Positions 45,332 to 53,359 are shown, counted from the stretch's first letter. The stretch: 64,000 nucleotides of DNA from Terribacillus saccharophilus (GCF_002272075.1 NZ_NPBJ01000022.1:149638-213637); one strand, 5' to 3'. The notes: generated from the letters alone by a model not told the origin. A program made the numbers and translations.

Positions 45332-46310
45332 GGATAAGACGATTTTCATTACAGGGGGTACAGGTTCGTGGGGATACGAGCTTGTAAGGCAGCTTCTGCA
45401 GCACCATCCCAAGGAGATCCGCATATTTTCCCGTAACGAATCCCACCAGTTTACGATGAAACAGGAATTCGATAATAACCCCAAGCTTCACTTCAAGATC
45501 GGAGATATTCGCGATCGCGAAGCCTTGATCGAAGCAACAGACGGCGTGGACTATCTATTTCATCTGGCTGCACTCAAACATGTACCTGTTTGTGAAGATC
45601 AGCCGCTGGAGGCATTAAAGACCAATGTAATCGGGACCCAGCATGTCATTGATGCAGCCATTCATCATAAGATCGATAAAGTCATCTATATATCTACAGA
45701 CAAGGCATCTGATCCAGCTAACTTCTATGGACTATCAAAAGCCATGGGTGAACGACTGATTACACACGCTAATACACTTCACGCCAATACAACGTTCGTT
45801 TGTATCCGCGGGGGGAATGTACTCGGGACAAATGGCAGTGTCATTCATGTATTTAAGAAGGCTATTCGACAGAACGGAAAAATCGGGATAACCGACCCTG
45901 AAATGACCCGCTTCTTTCTAACTGTAGAGGATGCTATCAAGCTCGTTTTCAAAGCGACATTCGAAGCCGTTGGTGGAGAAATCTTCATCATGAAGATGCC
46001 AGCTATCAAAATCACAGATCTGGCCAAAGTTTTAATGGAGTCATCCGGAGCGAAAAATGTAGATTTTGAAATACTAGGTATTCGTCCTGGTGAGAAAATC
46101 CACGAGCTGCTGCTGACAGTGAATGAAAGTCATTCTGCCATCCTCTACGATGATCGTTATTTCGTCATTCTCCCCGACATCAAGTCAGAGGATATTAAAA
46201 AATATTACAAAGACTATAAAAAAGTGGAAATAACAAATTACAACTCTAGTCAGAACCTTTTATCTCTGGACGAGATAAAAACCATGCTTGCCAAAGGTGG
46301 TTTTATTTAA
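45324..46310 (+). CDS. UDP-GlcNAc 4,6-dehydratase/5-epimerase (CapE/WbvB/FnlA-like)
   Basis: A 328-residue FlaA1/CapE-type SDR: TGGTGSWGYEL (10-20), LAALKHVPVCE, ISTDKASDPANFYGLSKAMGE with the catalytic residues, and a RGGNVLGTNGSVI stretch. These enzymes turn UDP-GlcNAc into a 4-keto-6-deoxy-L-sugar nucleotide. TTG start, AGGAGG eight bases upstream within the previous gene. The TAA overlaps the next ATG (TAATG). Confidence 0.87.
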   Translation: MFKDKTIFITGGTGSWGYELVRQLLQHHPKEIRIFSRNESHQFTMKQEFDNNPKLHFKIGDIRDREALIEATDGVDYLFHLAALKHVPVCEDQPLEALKTNVIGTQHVIDAAIHHKIDKVIYISTDKASDPANFYGLSKAMGERLITHANTLHANTTFVCIRGGNVLGTNGSVIHVFKKAIRQNGKIGITDPEMTRFFLTVEDAIKLVFKATFEAVGGEIFIMKMPAIKITDLAKVLMESSGAKNVDFEILGIRPGEKIHELLLTVNESHSAILYDDRYFVILPDIKSEDIKKYYKDYKKVEITNYNSSQNLLSLDEIKTMLAKGGFI

Positions 46311-47143
46311 TGAAAATACTTATCCTCGGCGGAAAGGGTATGGCAGGGCATGTAATGTACAGCTACTTACGCAAACAGGCTGATTATGATGTGTTCTATA
46401 CTTCCCGCGATCGAACGGATAAGGACAGCATATATCTTGATGTTGTCGACACATCTGCCTTAGAGCAGCTGATTAATTCTCTTGAACCAGATATCGTTAT
46501 CAACTGTACCGGTATTCTGAATGAAGCTGCAGAGCAAAATCCGCTTTTAGCCTTCCGTATCAACAGCCTGCTTCCACATCAGCTTGCCGCCTTTATGAGT
46601 CGAAAAAAGGGTCGCTTGATCCAAATCAGCACCGATTGTGTGTTTTCCGGTAAGAAAGGCGGATATACAGAGTCAGACTTTCGTGACGGGAATTCCGTTT
46701 ATGCTCAAACCAAGCAGCTTGGAGAAATAACGGCAAATCCACACCTTACAATTCGCACCTCTATCATAGGCCCAGAACTGAAAAAAGATGGAATCGGACT
46801 CTTCCATTGGTTCATGAACCAAAGTGGCACAATCAAAGGATTCGAAAGGGTCTATTGGAATGGCGTCACAACACTCGAATTGGCTAAAGCAACTGATTTC
46901 TTTATCCAGCAGGAGACGAGCGGACTGTTTCATCTCTGTCCGCCAAATAAAATCAGCAAGTACGATTTGCTCCAGTTATTCAAGGAAATATATCAAAAAG
47001 ACGACATCCAGATCATTCCGGATGCCGTACAAGAGTTAGATCGGACAATTTTGAACACAAGAAATTCACCTGCATATGCTGTACCAACATTTCGTGACAT
47101 GCTGGAAGAACAAAAACAAATTTATCCTTTATTAGTATCCTGA
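46310..47143 (+). CDS. RmlD-type 4-keto reductase (WbvR-like)
   Basis: A 277-residue single-domain RmlD_sub_bind reductase: GGKGMAGHVM (7-16), NCTGILNEAAE, ISTDCVFSGKKGGY and YAQTKQLGE (YxxxK). It lacks the C-terminal cupin that CapF/WbjC/FnlB use for C3 epimerisation, so with its partners it fits WbvR, which only reduces C4. Translationally coupled to the gene before it. Its 3' end overlaps the convergent GT gene by 22 bp. Confidence 0.84.
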   Translation: MKILILGGKGMAGHVMYSYLRKQADYDVFYTSRDRTDKDSIYLDVVDTSALEQLINSLEPDIVINCTGILNEAAEQNPLLAFRINSLLPHQLAAFMSRKKGRLIQISTDCVFSGKKGGYTESDFRDGNSVYAQTKQLGEITANPHLTIRTSIIGPELKKDGIGLFHWFMNQSGTIKGFERVYWNGVTTLELAKATDFFIQQETSGLFHLCPPNKISKYDLLQLFKEIYQKDDIQIIPDAVQELDRTILNTRNSPAYAVPTFRDMLEEQKQIYPLLVS

Positions 47144-48210
47144 AGACCTAGAGTCAGCAGCATTTGCTTAAAAGAACCTGCATATGCTGCATAACCAAAT
47201 CTCTCTTTTACATGAATGCGGGCATTCTCACGGATATAAGCACGCTGCTCCGTATTCGTCATGAGTTCCTTTGCTTCTTTCAGCGCAGATTCAGGATCAC
47301 CTATTTGATAATATTTCCCTGTTTGGTTGTGGATCACTGCCCGTCGTACACCGTCAGAATCCGTTGTCAACACCGGGCAGCCGCAGCTGATAGCTTCCAA
47401 AACCGCATACCCTGCTCCTTCAACTTTCGATGTTGCCAAAAGAAAACCACCTGAATCACCGACCATAGAAAAATAATATGGCATATCTGTATGAGGTACA
47501 TCAGGAAGAATGGAAACATGGTTTCGTAATTGTAAGTCATCCAGCATCTGTTCAAAAGCAATGTTTTCATTTGGATCTGCTAAAGAAGGGTCATGGAACA
47601 TATATAGCCGCAAGTCCGGGCGAAGTTCTGACAGCAGCTTGCGGCCAATTTGAAGAAACTCACGCCAGTTTTTGTTATCTTCAATTCTCCCAATCCATGC
47701 AATGATCGGCTTTTCAGCAGAGGTCCCGTCAATGTAGGAAAATCCATCTGAATCAAAGCAGTTGTCAAATGCGAATGTAGGCGTATGTGGGTAAAATTGC
47801 TCATATATTTCAGCTATGTGTTCCGTCTTCGGATGCAGCAACGCATTTGCATAATTATTTACAATCGGTACAGCCATCTGCAGCTGGGAGTATGCGAGTT
47901 CCTTTGGTCCAAACCCTTGTACTTCCAATATTAGTTTCCCCTTGAATCCGAGACGTCTGAATCTGGGGAAACTCAAGAAGTCTGAAGTCACGACTGCAGC
48001 ATCAAAGTTGTTTGCATCAAATATCTCTTTTATTTCTGCATCCTCATTGGTTATATACAAAGGAGCACCATGATCATTGACCAATTCACGACGTTTTCCG
48101 TAATACAAAAAGTGCGAAGAGATGCCCTCCAGCTCCAGGGCTGCTCTCCGCTGCCGATTAAGCGTCTCTACGCCCCCGCTTGGTACGTAAAATACGAATA
48201 ACACCTTCAT
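47122..48210 (-). CDS. GT4-type glycosyltransferase
   Basis: A 362-residue GT-B glycosyltransferase. IAWIGRIEDNKNWREFL begins the nucleotide-sugar half, and AVLEAISCGCPVLTTDSDG is the E(x)7E region. The N-terminal GGVETLNRQR loop fits acceptor binding. GAAGGAGG upstream of the ATG. It converges with the RmlD-like gene, overlapping it by 22 bp. Confidence 0.84.
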   Translation of the reverse strand: MKVLFVFYVPSGGVETLNRQRRAALELEGISSHFLYYGKRRELVNDHGAPLYITNEDAEIKEIFDANNFDAAVVTSDFLSFPRFRRLGFKGKLILEVQGFGPKELAYSQLQMAVPIVNNYANALLHPKTEHIAEIYEQFYPHTPTFAFDNCFDSDGFSYIDGTSAEKPIIAWIGRIEDNKNWREFLQIGRKLLSELRPDLRLYMFHDPSLADPNENIAFEQMLDDLQLRNHVSILPDVPHTDMPYYFSMVGDSGGFLLATSKVEGAGYAVLEAISCGCPVLTTDSDGVRRAVIHNQTGKYYQIGDPESALKEAKELMTNTEQRAYIRENARIHVKERFGYAAYAGSFKQMLLTLGLQDTNKG

Positions 48211-48300
48211 GTTCTGCCTCCTTCACTAGACGTGCAATATTCATCCTTACTATGCCTATGTTGGAGACAGAAAAATTATGATAATTAGGAGGAAGCAGCA

Positions 48301-49032
48301 ATGCTGCCGAAAGTTACGATCATCATCCCTTTTTATAATGACAAGTATGTACCTATTGCCATTCAAAGTGCCTTGGATCAAACATATCCGAATATCGAAG
48401 TTTTAGTAGTCGACGATGGTTCCACATCAGAAATCGAAAAAATACAGCCTTATTTGGATCACATCACATATGTACGTAAAGAGAACGGCGGCACAGCCAC
48501 TGCTCTGAATTATGGAATTGAAATATGCACAGGTGAATACATTGCTTGGCTCAGTTCCGATGACATGTTCCTTCCGCACAAAATCCAAGTCCAGATGGAT
48601 TATATGCTGGCAAACAATGCTTCTGTAAGCTTTGCAAACTACCATTTGATAGATAAAGATAATCAAGTTTTCATTGAATGGTGCGGAAAGCGATTCTCCC
48701 CTGTCAACAATGCGAAAGAAGTTTATGAATCATTCCGTACAGAAAACCCTGTCAACGGTTGTACGATTGTCGCCCGAAAGGATGTATTTGAGACTGCCGG
48801 AACCTTTAATCCTGGCTTTCTATATACCCATGATTATGACCTTTGGTTCCGGATGCTGCTTAATGGCGTCCATATGCATTATATAGACCAAGTGCTCATT
48901 CATTTCCGTTCACATGAAGAATCAGGAACATCCAGATTTCAGCCTCGAATCCGTCATGAAATTAAGACGATTGAAGAATATTATCGACCGATCCTTGACG
49001 AATACCTGGAGAAGTATGCATCCTTCCATTAA
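48301..49032 (+). CDS. GT2-family glycosyltransferase
   Basis: A 243-residue soluble GT-A glycosyltransferase: IIIPFYNDKYVPIAIQSAL, VVDDGST, NGGTATALNYGI and the metal-binding SSDD (DXD equivalent). No membrane segment. Together with the GT4 genes it probably adds one residue of the surface glycan. AGGAGG precedes the ATG; the gene starts a short plus-strand run with the 35-residue ORF and the GT4 gene at 49168. Confidence 0.86.
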   Translation: MLPKVTIIIPFYNDKYVPIAIQSALDQTYPNIEVLVVDDGSTSEIEKIQPYLDHITYVRKENGGTATALNYGIEICTGEYIAWLSSDDMFLPHKIQVQMDYMLANNASVSFANYHLIDKDNQVFIEWCGKRFSPVNNAKEVYESFRTENPVNGCTIVARKDVFETAGTFNPGFLYTHDYDLWFRMLLNGVHMHYIDQVLIHFRSHEESGTSRFQPRIRHEIKTIEEYYRPILDEYLEKYASFH

Positions 49033-49045
49033 AGGAGGCTCAGCC

Positions 49046-49153
49046 ATGCAGAAAAAACAGATAATCTCGTTTATAAAACGGGCACCTGACGGCTATAGCA
49101 TCCCGGATCCCCGTTTGGTAGAACTTATGAAACAACATCGTAAATCACTATAA
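49046..49153 (+). CDS. 35-residue protein between two glycosyltransferase genes
   Basis: MQKKQIISFIKRAPDGYSIP starts a short basic protein ending MKQHRKSL. AAAGGAGG seven bases before the ATG is as strong as those of its neighbours, and the gene fits in the 14-bp-spaced gap after the GT2 gene and 14 bp before the GT4 start, so it is probably translated. No known family. Confidence 0.55.
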   Translation: MQKKQIISFIKRAPDGYSIPDPRLVELMKQHRKSL

Positions 49154-49167
49154 AGGGAATGGTGAAC

Positions 49168-50400
49168 TTGAGAATCCTGCTCGTTTCTTATTATCCCATG
49201 CCCCATGTAGGTGGGTTGTGGACAGTAGTGAATAACCTTCAGAATGAACTGACGAGGCTCGGCCATGAAGTCGATGTTCTAGCACAGACAGAATCACTGA
49301 CGGAATACCGTATTCTCGGTCAGGAAGCACCCTTCAAAATAGCCGATGTCCGTCCCTATATCGAAGGAGAAATCGCAGCAGCTTACCCTAATCTCGAATC
49401 TGGTTCTTGGATTCATACAACAGAAGTCCTCCGTTACAGCCTTGAACTGACAGCACTCGCTACTGGACTAGATCAATACGACGTCATTCACGCGCAGGAT
49501 GTAATAGCCGCTAGCTCTATAGAACGTGTAAAACCGACACACATCCCTCTAGTCACAAGCGTCCATGGTTATTTGACAAAGGAGATCTTCTTAGCCCTTC
49601 AAGGTATTTATCCAAATAAATCAGCCGAGGAACTATATAGCAGCTTTGAATATCAATATCATGAGCACATTGAACATATAGGCTGCCACGTCAGTGAATT
49701 CATCCATACACAAGCTGATATAACGAAAATCAGCTTAATCGAACAGCACCGAATTCCGGAAAACCGTTTTGTCCAGTTTCCTTATGGGATGGATATAACA
49801 TCTTTTCGCAGTACGCAGCCTCAACTAGACAATATACCTGTTAAAACCAAGCCTATCATCTTATTTGTAGGCAGGCTCGTCCAGCTAAAAGGAGTCCACA
49901 CCCTGATTGAAGCCTTATACCAGTTAAAAAGCCATACAACAGACTGGGAATGCTGGGTTCTTGGTGACGGATACGAAGAAGCAATTAAACGATTCACCGA
50001 TTTGATGGAAGACAGAGGATTGCTGTCAGACATTCGCTTGCTTGGATCGGTAACCAATGTGAAAGATTTCCTGGAAACAGCGGATATTTTCGTTCTTCCA
50101 AGCCTGCAGGATACCCAACCCCATTCCGTCATGGAAGCTCAGCTTTCCGGGATCCCTGTCGTCGTAAGCAATGCTGGAGGGTTACCCGAGATGGTCCAAG
50201 AAGGCGTAACAGGACTTGTATCTGAAGCAGGCAACCCTGCAAGTCTTGCTAATCAGCTGGCACGTCTCCTCGAGGATGCCAACCTGAGCAAGCAAATAGC
50301 TAGTCAGGCGCAAGCATGGGCGAATCAGCAATGGTCGCTCGTGAACATGGGCAAAAACACGGAAGATTTATATAAGAAGGCAATTCCCGTCTCAAACTGA
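49168..50400 (+). CDS. GT4-family glycosyltransferase
   Basis: A 410-residue GT-B glycosyltransferase, paralogous to that at 42247: MPHVGGLWTVVNNLQ at the acceptor loop, FVGRLVQLKGVHTLIEAL, and SVMEAQLSGIPVVVSNAGG as the E(x)7E region. An ATG at 49159 abuts AAAGGGA, so TTG at 49168, nine bases from it, is the more likely start and gives the same N-terminus as the paralogue (MRILLVSYY versus MKILLATYW). Confidence 0.85.
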   Translation: MRILLVSYYPMPHVGGLWTVVNNLQNELTRLGHEVDVLAQTESLTEYRILGQEAPFKIADVRPYIEGEIAAAYPNLESGSWIHTTEVLRYSLELTALATGLDQYDVIHAQDVIAASSIERVKPTHIPLVTSVHGYLTKEIFLALQGIYPNKSAEELYSSFEYQYHEHIEHIGCHVSEFIHTQADITKISLIEQHRIPENRFVQFPYGMDITSFRSTQPQLDNIPVKTKPIILFVGRLVQLKGVHTLIEALYQLKSHTTDWECWVLGDGYEEAIKRFTDLMEDRGLLSDIRLLGSVTNVKDFLETADIFVLPSLQDTQPHSVMEAQLSGIPVVVSNAGGLPEMVQEGVTGLVSEAGNPASLANQLARLLEDANLSKQIASQAQAWANQQWSLVNMGKNTEDLYKKAIPVSN

Positions 50401-50437
50401 CAGAATCGATGAATTTGCATCAGGGTGGCTGTCCTTT

Positions 50438-50464
50438 ACAATAAAAATTACCATTCATATCTTA
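50438..50464 (+). promoter_or_regulatory. probable sigma-K promoter of the beta-rich surface protein gene
   Basis: AC (50438-50439), 16 bp, CATATCTTA (50456-50464) agrees fully with AC-N16/17-CATANNNTA. It predicts a leader of about 27 nt that includes the GAAAGGAGG ribosome site. This would place expression in the mother cell late in sporulation. Confidence 0.6.
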
Positions 50465-50497
50465 TAGTATCTTCTTTTTTGAAAGGAGGACACATTC

Positions 50498-50929
50498 ATG
50501 GTAACCGTACTTGATGCAAGAACATCACAGAATGCAAGCACTTCAGGTTCCATTTCCATCCCAGTCACAGCCGGCACCCCGCAGCTGTTTGGTCAAATCG
50601 GGCTCATCACTACGGGCGCAACGACACCTATTCGTGTTCAGATGAGCGGAATCATATCCTTACAGCTTCCGCTTCTTCCAGCGCTTACATCTGTAACAAT
50701 CACAGTTGTACGGGGAACGGCACCGACAGATCCAGTCGTCTTTTCTGCTTCATCCAACTTGGATCTTGAAATTCTCGGTCCGCAGGCCTTCACCTTTATT
50801 GCCGCCGATTTCAACGTACCACCTCCAGCCGGCGGTCAGCTGACGTACACTGCGTTCATTTCGTCTAACTTGCTCGGAACTGTTCGAGTAGGACCCGAAA
50901 GTTTTTACGGCATCGCCTTCACCGGCTAA
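50498..50929 (+). CDS. beta-sandwich, exosporium-type surface protein
   Basis: A 143-residue protein, rich in Thr, Ser, Ala, Ile, Val and Pro, with almost only alternating beta strands (SGSISIPVTAGTPQLFGQIG, then RVQMSGIISLQLP and VTITVVRGTA). This pattern recalls the TNF/C1q-like jelly rolls of BclA C-termini and ExsF (BxpB), and of phage-tail-like surface caps; no direct homologue is recalled. No signal peptide. AAAGGAGG precedes the ATG. With a sigma-K-like promoter and glycosyltransferases beside it, a spore-surface glycoprotein is the best guess. Confidence 0.6.
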   Translation: MVTVLDARTSQNASTSGSISIPVTAGTPQLFGQIGLITTGATTPIRVQMSGIISLQLPLLPALTSVTITVVRGTAPTDPVVFSASSNLDLEILGPQAFTFIAADFNVPPPAGGQLTYTAFISSNLLGTVRVGPESFYGIAFTG

Positions 50930-51026
50930 ACAAAAGGAGAATCACTAAATATTCCTCATCCTCCTACATTCGCCGTGCCTGTACCAATACCTCGTTCATA
51001 CAATATTCCAGGAAGGTGGTGAGCAT

Positions 51027-51218
51027 ATGGCGAAAAAATACAAATACGAAGAAGGAAGCTATATGGGTGTAGCTCAATCAAATAGAGAAAATGATAGTAA
51101 TGATAATAACTCCGACAAAGACAAAAACAATGATTGCCAACTCTGTTGTGTAGGCGGTACACGATGGGGAGGATCATTCCTTTCCCCTCAAGATCCTCCA
51201 TTCCCTCCATATTTATAA
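51027..51218 (+). CDS. 63-residue Cys-containing protein with GGTxWGG C-terminus
   Basis: A small protein with a basic/aromatic N-terminus (MAKKYKYEEGSYMG), an Asn/Asp/Lys-rich linker (18-36), a CxxCC (37-41) and the terminal motif GGTRWGGSFLSP..PPFPPYL (43-63). The same motif is near the N-terminus of the 43572 protein. AAGGTGGTGA precedes the ATG. Linker, cysteines and absence of a signal peptide fit a cross-linked spore-coat or exosporium protein. It follows the beta-sandwich gene by 97 bp and has its own terminator. Confidence 0.6.
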   Translation: MAKKYKYEEGSYMGVAQSNRENDSNDNNSDKDKNNDCQLCCVGGTRWGGSFLSPQDPPFPPYL

Positions 51219-51223
51219 GTATT

Positions 51224-51257
51224 AAAGCGACATACCCAATCGGTATGTCGCTTTTTT
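51224..51257 (+). terminator. terminator of the surface-protein operon
   Basis: AAAGCGACATACC pairs with GGTATGTCGCTTT around a CAATC loop, with six T residues on the descending side. Confidence 0.88.
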
Positions 51258-51310
51258 CAATTTACTGCAGCAATATCAAATATCTTAGCCAATTGCCAGC
51301 CGGCTTCAAA

Positions 51311-51343
51311 AAGGTGCATTTTCTTTAAGCATCTTTGCACCTT
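51311..51343. repeat. inverted repeat upstream of the Cys-rich protein gene
   Basis: AAGGTGCA (51311-51318) and TGCACCTT (51336-51343) form a perfect 8-bp inverted repeat with a 17-nt spacer. It could be a hairpin or the operator of a metal-responsive regulator for the gene downstream. Confidence 0.35.
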
Positions 51344-51417
51344 CATCCATCACGTTATGTTATAAAACTTGAATTCAGGGTAAACAACAATTGATAATTT
51401 TACGGGAGGTAAAGTGG

Positions 51418-51744
51418 ATGAATCCAGATTACGAGAAATGTATTCAGGCTTGTTTAGAATGTATGCAAGCATGCAATTCATGCTATGATGCGTGTCTTTT
51501 GGAAGATAACGTAAAGATGATGGCCGATTGCATCCGGATGGACCGGGAATGTGCAGATATGTGTGCATTTGCTATCCAGGCGATGCAGCGGAACAGTCCA
51601 TTTGCCGAACAGATTTGTACACTATGTGCAGAAGTATGCCAAGCCTGCGGCGAAATCTGCAGACAGCATGAAGTGAAACATTGTCAGGATTGCGCGGATG
51701 CATGCTTTGCCTGCGCTGACGCATGCCGATCTATGGCTGCATAA
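51418..51744 (+). CDS. Cys-rich four-helix-bundle copper-binding protein (DUF326)
   Basis: A 108-residue helical protein with 19 cysteines in repeated CxxC/CxxxC spacing (CIQACLECMQACNSCYDAC, then CTLCAEVCQACGEIC and CQDCADACFACADAC), the pattern of DUF326/Csp-type proteins that line a four-helix bundle with Cys to store Cu(I). No signal peptide, so a cytosolic store. GGGAGG upstream fixes the ATG at 51418. No copA/csoR genes are adjacent. Confidence 0.85.
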   Translation: MNPDYEKCIQACLECMQACNSCYDACLLEDNVKMMADCIRMDRECADMCAFAIQAMQRNSPFAEQICTLCAEVCQACGEICRQHEVKHCQDCADACFACADACRSMAA

Positions 51745-51746
51745 GA

Positions 51747-51777
51747 AAAGACTGCCTTGATACGGCAGTCTTTTTCG
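51747..51777 (+). terminator. terminator of the DUF326 gene
   Basis: AAAAGACTGCC pairs with GGCAGTCTTTTT around a short TTGATAC loop. Confidence 0.85.
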
Positions 51778-51796
51778 TTCTTTGGGCATGCTATTA

Positions 51797-52096
51797 TTAT
51801 CTGCGCTGCAGTCGTCTGGAGTAAACCTCAATCAGCAATACAATTGCTGCGGCTGCATGCAGCATCCAGCCGACGAAAGGTATCCAGCCAAGACAGGATG
51901 CGACGATTCCGACAACGCTTCCGGCAAGAGGTCCTTTAACCCGGACTGCAAGCGCCAGCGTAATGATATGCAGCACAAGCATGATGATTAACGGCATCCA
52001 GCTGTTTGATAAAATAATAAGAGCGCCAAGAAAAGGAATTGCCAAAATAGCTTCTAGGATTCCCGTAATCAGCTTCATGGTTCTTGTTGTAGACAT
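51797..52096 (-). CDS. small three-segment membrane protein of unknown function
   Basis: Ninety-nine residues: three hydrophobic segments (~9-30, ~32-49, ~56-86) and a basic tail (YSRRLQRR). AAAGGGCG precedes the ATG at 52096; a longer in-frame version starting at 52147 lacks one. No family recognised. Confidence 0.6.
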   Translation of the reverse strand: MSTTRTMKLITGILEAILAIPFLGALIILSNSWMPLIIMLVLHIITLALAVRVKGPLAGSVVGIVASCLGWIPFVGWMLHAAAAIVLLIEVYSRRLQRR

Positions 52097-52261
52097 AATA
52101 TGTTCGCCCTTTCTATACGTACGCGGTTTCCTACATATACGTATCATATCGGAAAATGTTTCATCTGAAAAAAGTTCTATTCAACGTGTCTTTTTTTGTC
52201 GTATAATGGAACGTCAAGATTTTTAGAATCAAAATACGGAAAAGAAACAAGGGAGATGACA

Positions 52262-53359
52262 ATGACAAAGAAACCGATCATTCAATTCAACAATGTAATG
52301 AAGCAGTACGATAAAGATACCACCGTTTTGGACAATGTCAGCTTTGAAATCGAGCGTGGTAAATTCTATACCCTACTGGGACCTTCCGGGTGCGGAAAAA
52401 CGACGATTTTGCGTCTGATTGCAGGGTTCACAGAATTAACTTCCGGAGAGATGCTATTCGATGGGAAACCTTTGAATAAGATCCCTGCCAATAAAAGATC
52501 TGTGAACACAGTATTTCAGGATTATGCTCTATTCCCTCATCTAAATGTATATGAAAACGTCGCCTTTGGCTTGCGCATCAAAAAGATGCCTCAGAAGCAA
52601 ATCGACGAAAAGGTGAAGGAATCCTTGCGTTTTGTTAACCTGGCTGGTTATGAAAAGCGGGAAATCAGTGAAATGTCCGGCGGACAGCGTCAGCGTGTTG
52701 CCATTGCACGTGCTGTCGTGAACGAACCCGAAGTAATTTTACTGGATGAACCATTATCCGCTCTAGACCTGAAATTACGTACAGAAATGCAATACGAATT
52801 ACGTGAGATGCAGCAGCGTCTGGGCATCACATTCATCTTCGTAACGCATGACCAGGAAGAGGCCCTCGCTCTCTCGGATGAGATATTTGTCCTAAATAAT
52901 GGAAAAATTGAACAAAGCGGCACACCAACTGATATATACGATGAGCCAATCAACCGTTTTGTGGCTGACTTTATCGGAGAATCCAACATTGTTGATGGCC
53001 GGATGATTCGGGATTACGAAGTGGAGTTCACCGGCAAACGTTTCGCTTGTGTTGACCAAGGTCTTCAGCCGAATGAGCCCATTGAAATTGTCATCCGCCC
53101 CGAGGATTTGCATATAACAAGCGCAGAAGCCGGAAACCTGCGCGTAAAGGTGGATTCCCAGCTATTCCGCGGGGTCCATTACGAAATCTCCAGCTACGAT
53201 GATGCTGGTAACGAATGGCTGGTTCACTCTACGAAGAAAGCTGTTGTAGGAGAGGAAATCGGACTTGCCTTCGAGCCAGAAGCTATTCATGTCATGCGTC
53301 TGAATGAGACGGAGGAAGAATTCGATAAACGACTTGAGGCGTACGACGATGGAGAATAA
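52262..53359 (+). CDS. potA: spermidine/putrescine ABC transporter, ATP-binding protein
   Basis: A 365-residue ABC ATPase: Walker A GPSGCGKT, signature [14 protein letters not shown], Walker B VILLDEP and VTHDQEEA, then a C-terminal TOBE domain (~275-350). Energises polyamine import. AAGGGAG six bases before the ATG at 52262 decides between several in-frame starts. A TATAAT at 52202-52207 is a likely -10 box. First of four overlapping genes potABCD. Confidence 0.9.
   Translation: MTKKPIIQFNNVMKQYDKDTTVLDNVSFEIERGKFYTLLGPSGCGKTTILRLIAGFTELTSGEMLFDGKPLNKIPANKRSVNTVFQDYALFPHLNVYENVAFGLRIKKMPQKQIDEKVKESLRFVNLAGYEKREISEMSGGQRQRVAIARAVVNEPEVILLDEPLSALDLKLRTEMQYELREMQQRLGITFIFVTHDQEEALALSDEIFVLNNGKIEQSGTPTDIYDEPINRFVADFIGESNIVDGRMIRDYEVEFTGKRFACVDQGLQPNEPIEIVIRPEDLHITSAEAGNLRVKVDSQLFRGVHYEISSYDDAGNEWLVHSTKKAVVGEEIGLAFEPEAIHVMRLNETEEEFDKRLEAYDDGE

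Noticed and set aside
50997..51005. CATACAATA as a sigma-K -10 box for the 51027 gene
   Set aside because: No AC lies 16-17 bp upstream and the predicted start would cut into the ribosome site.
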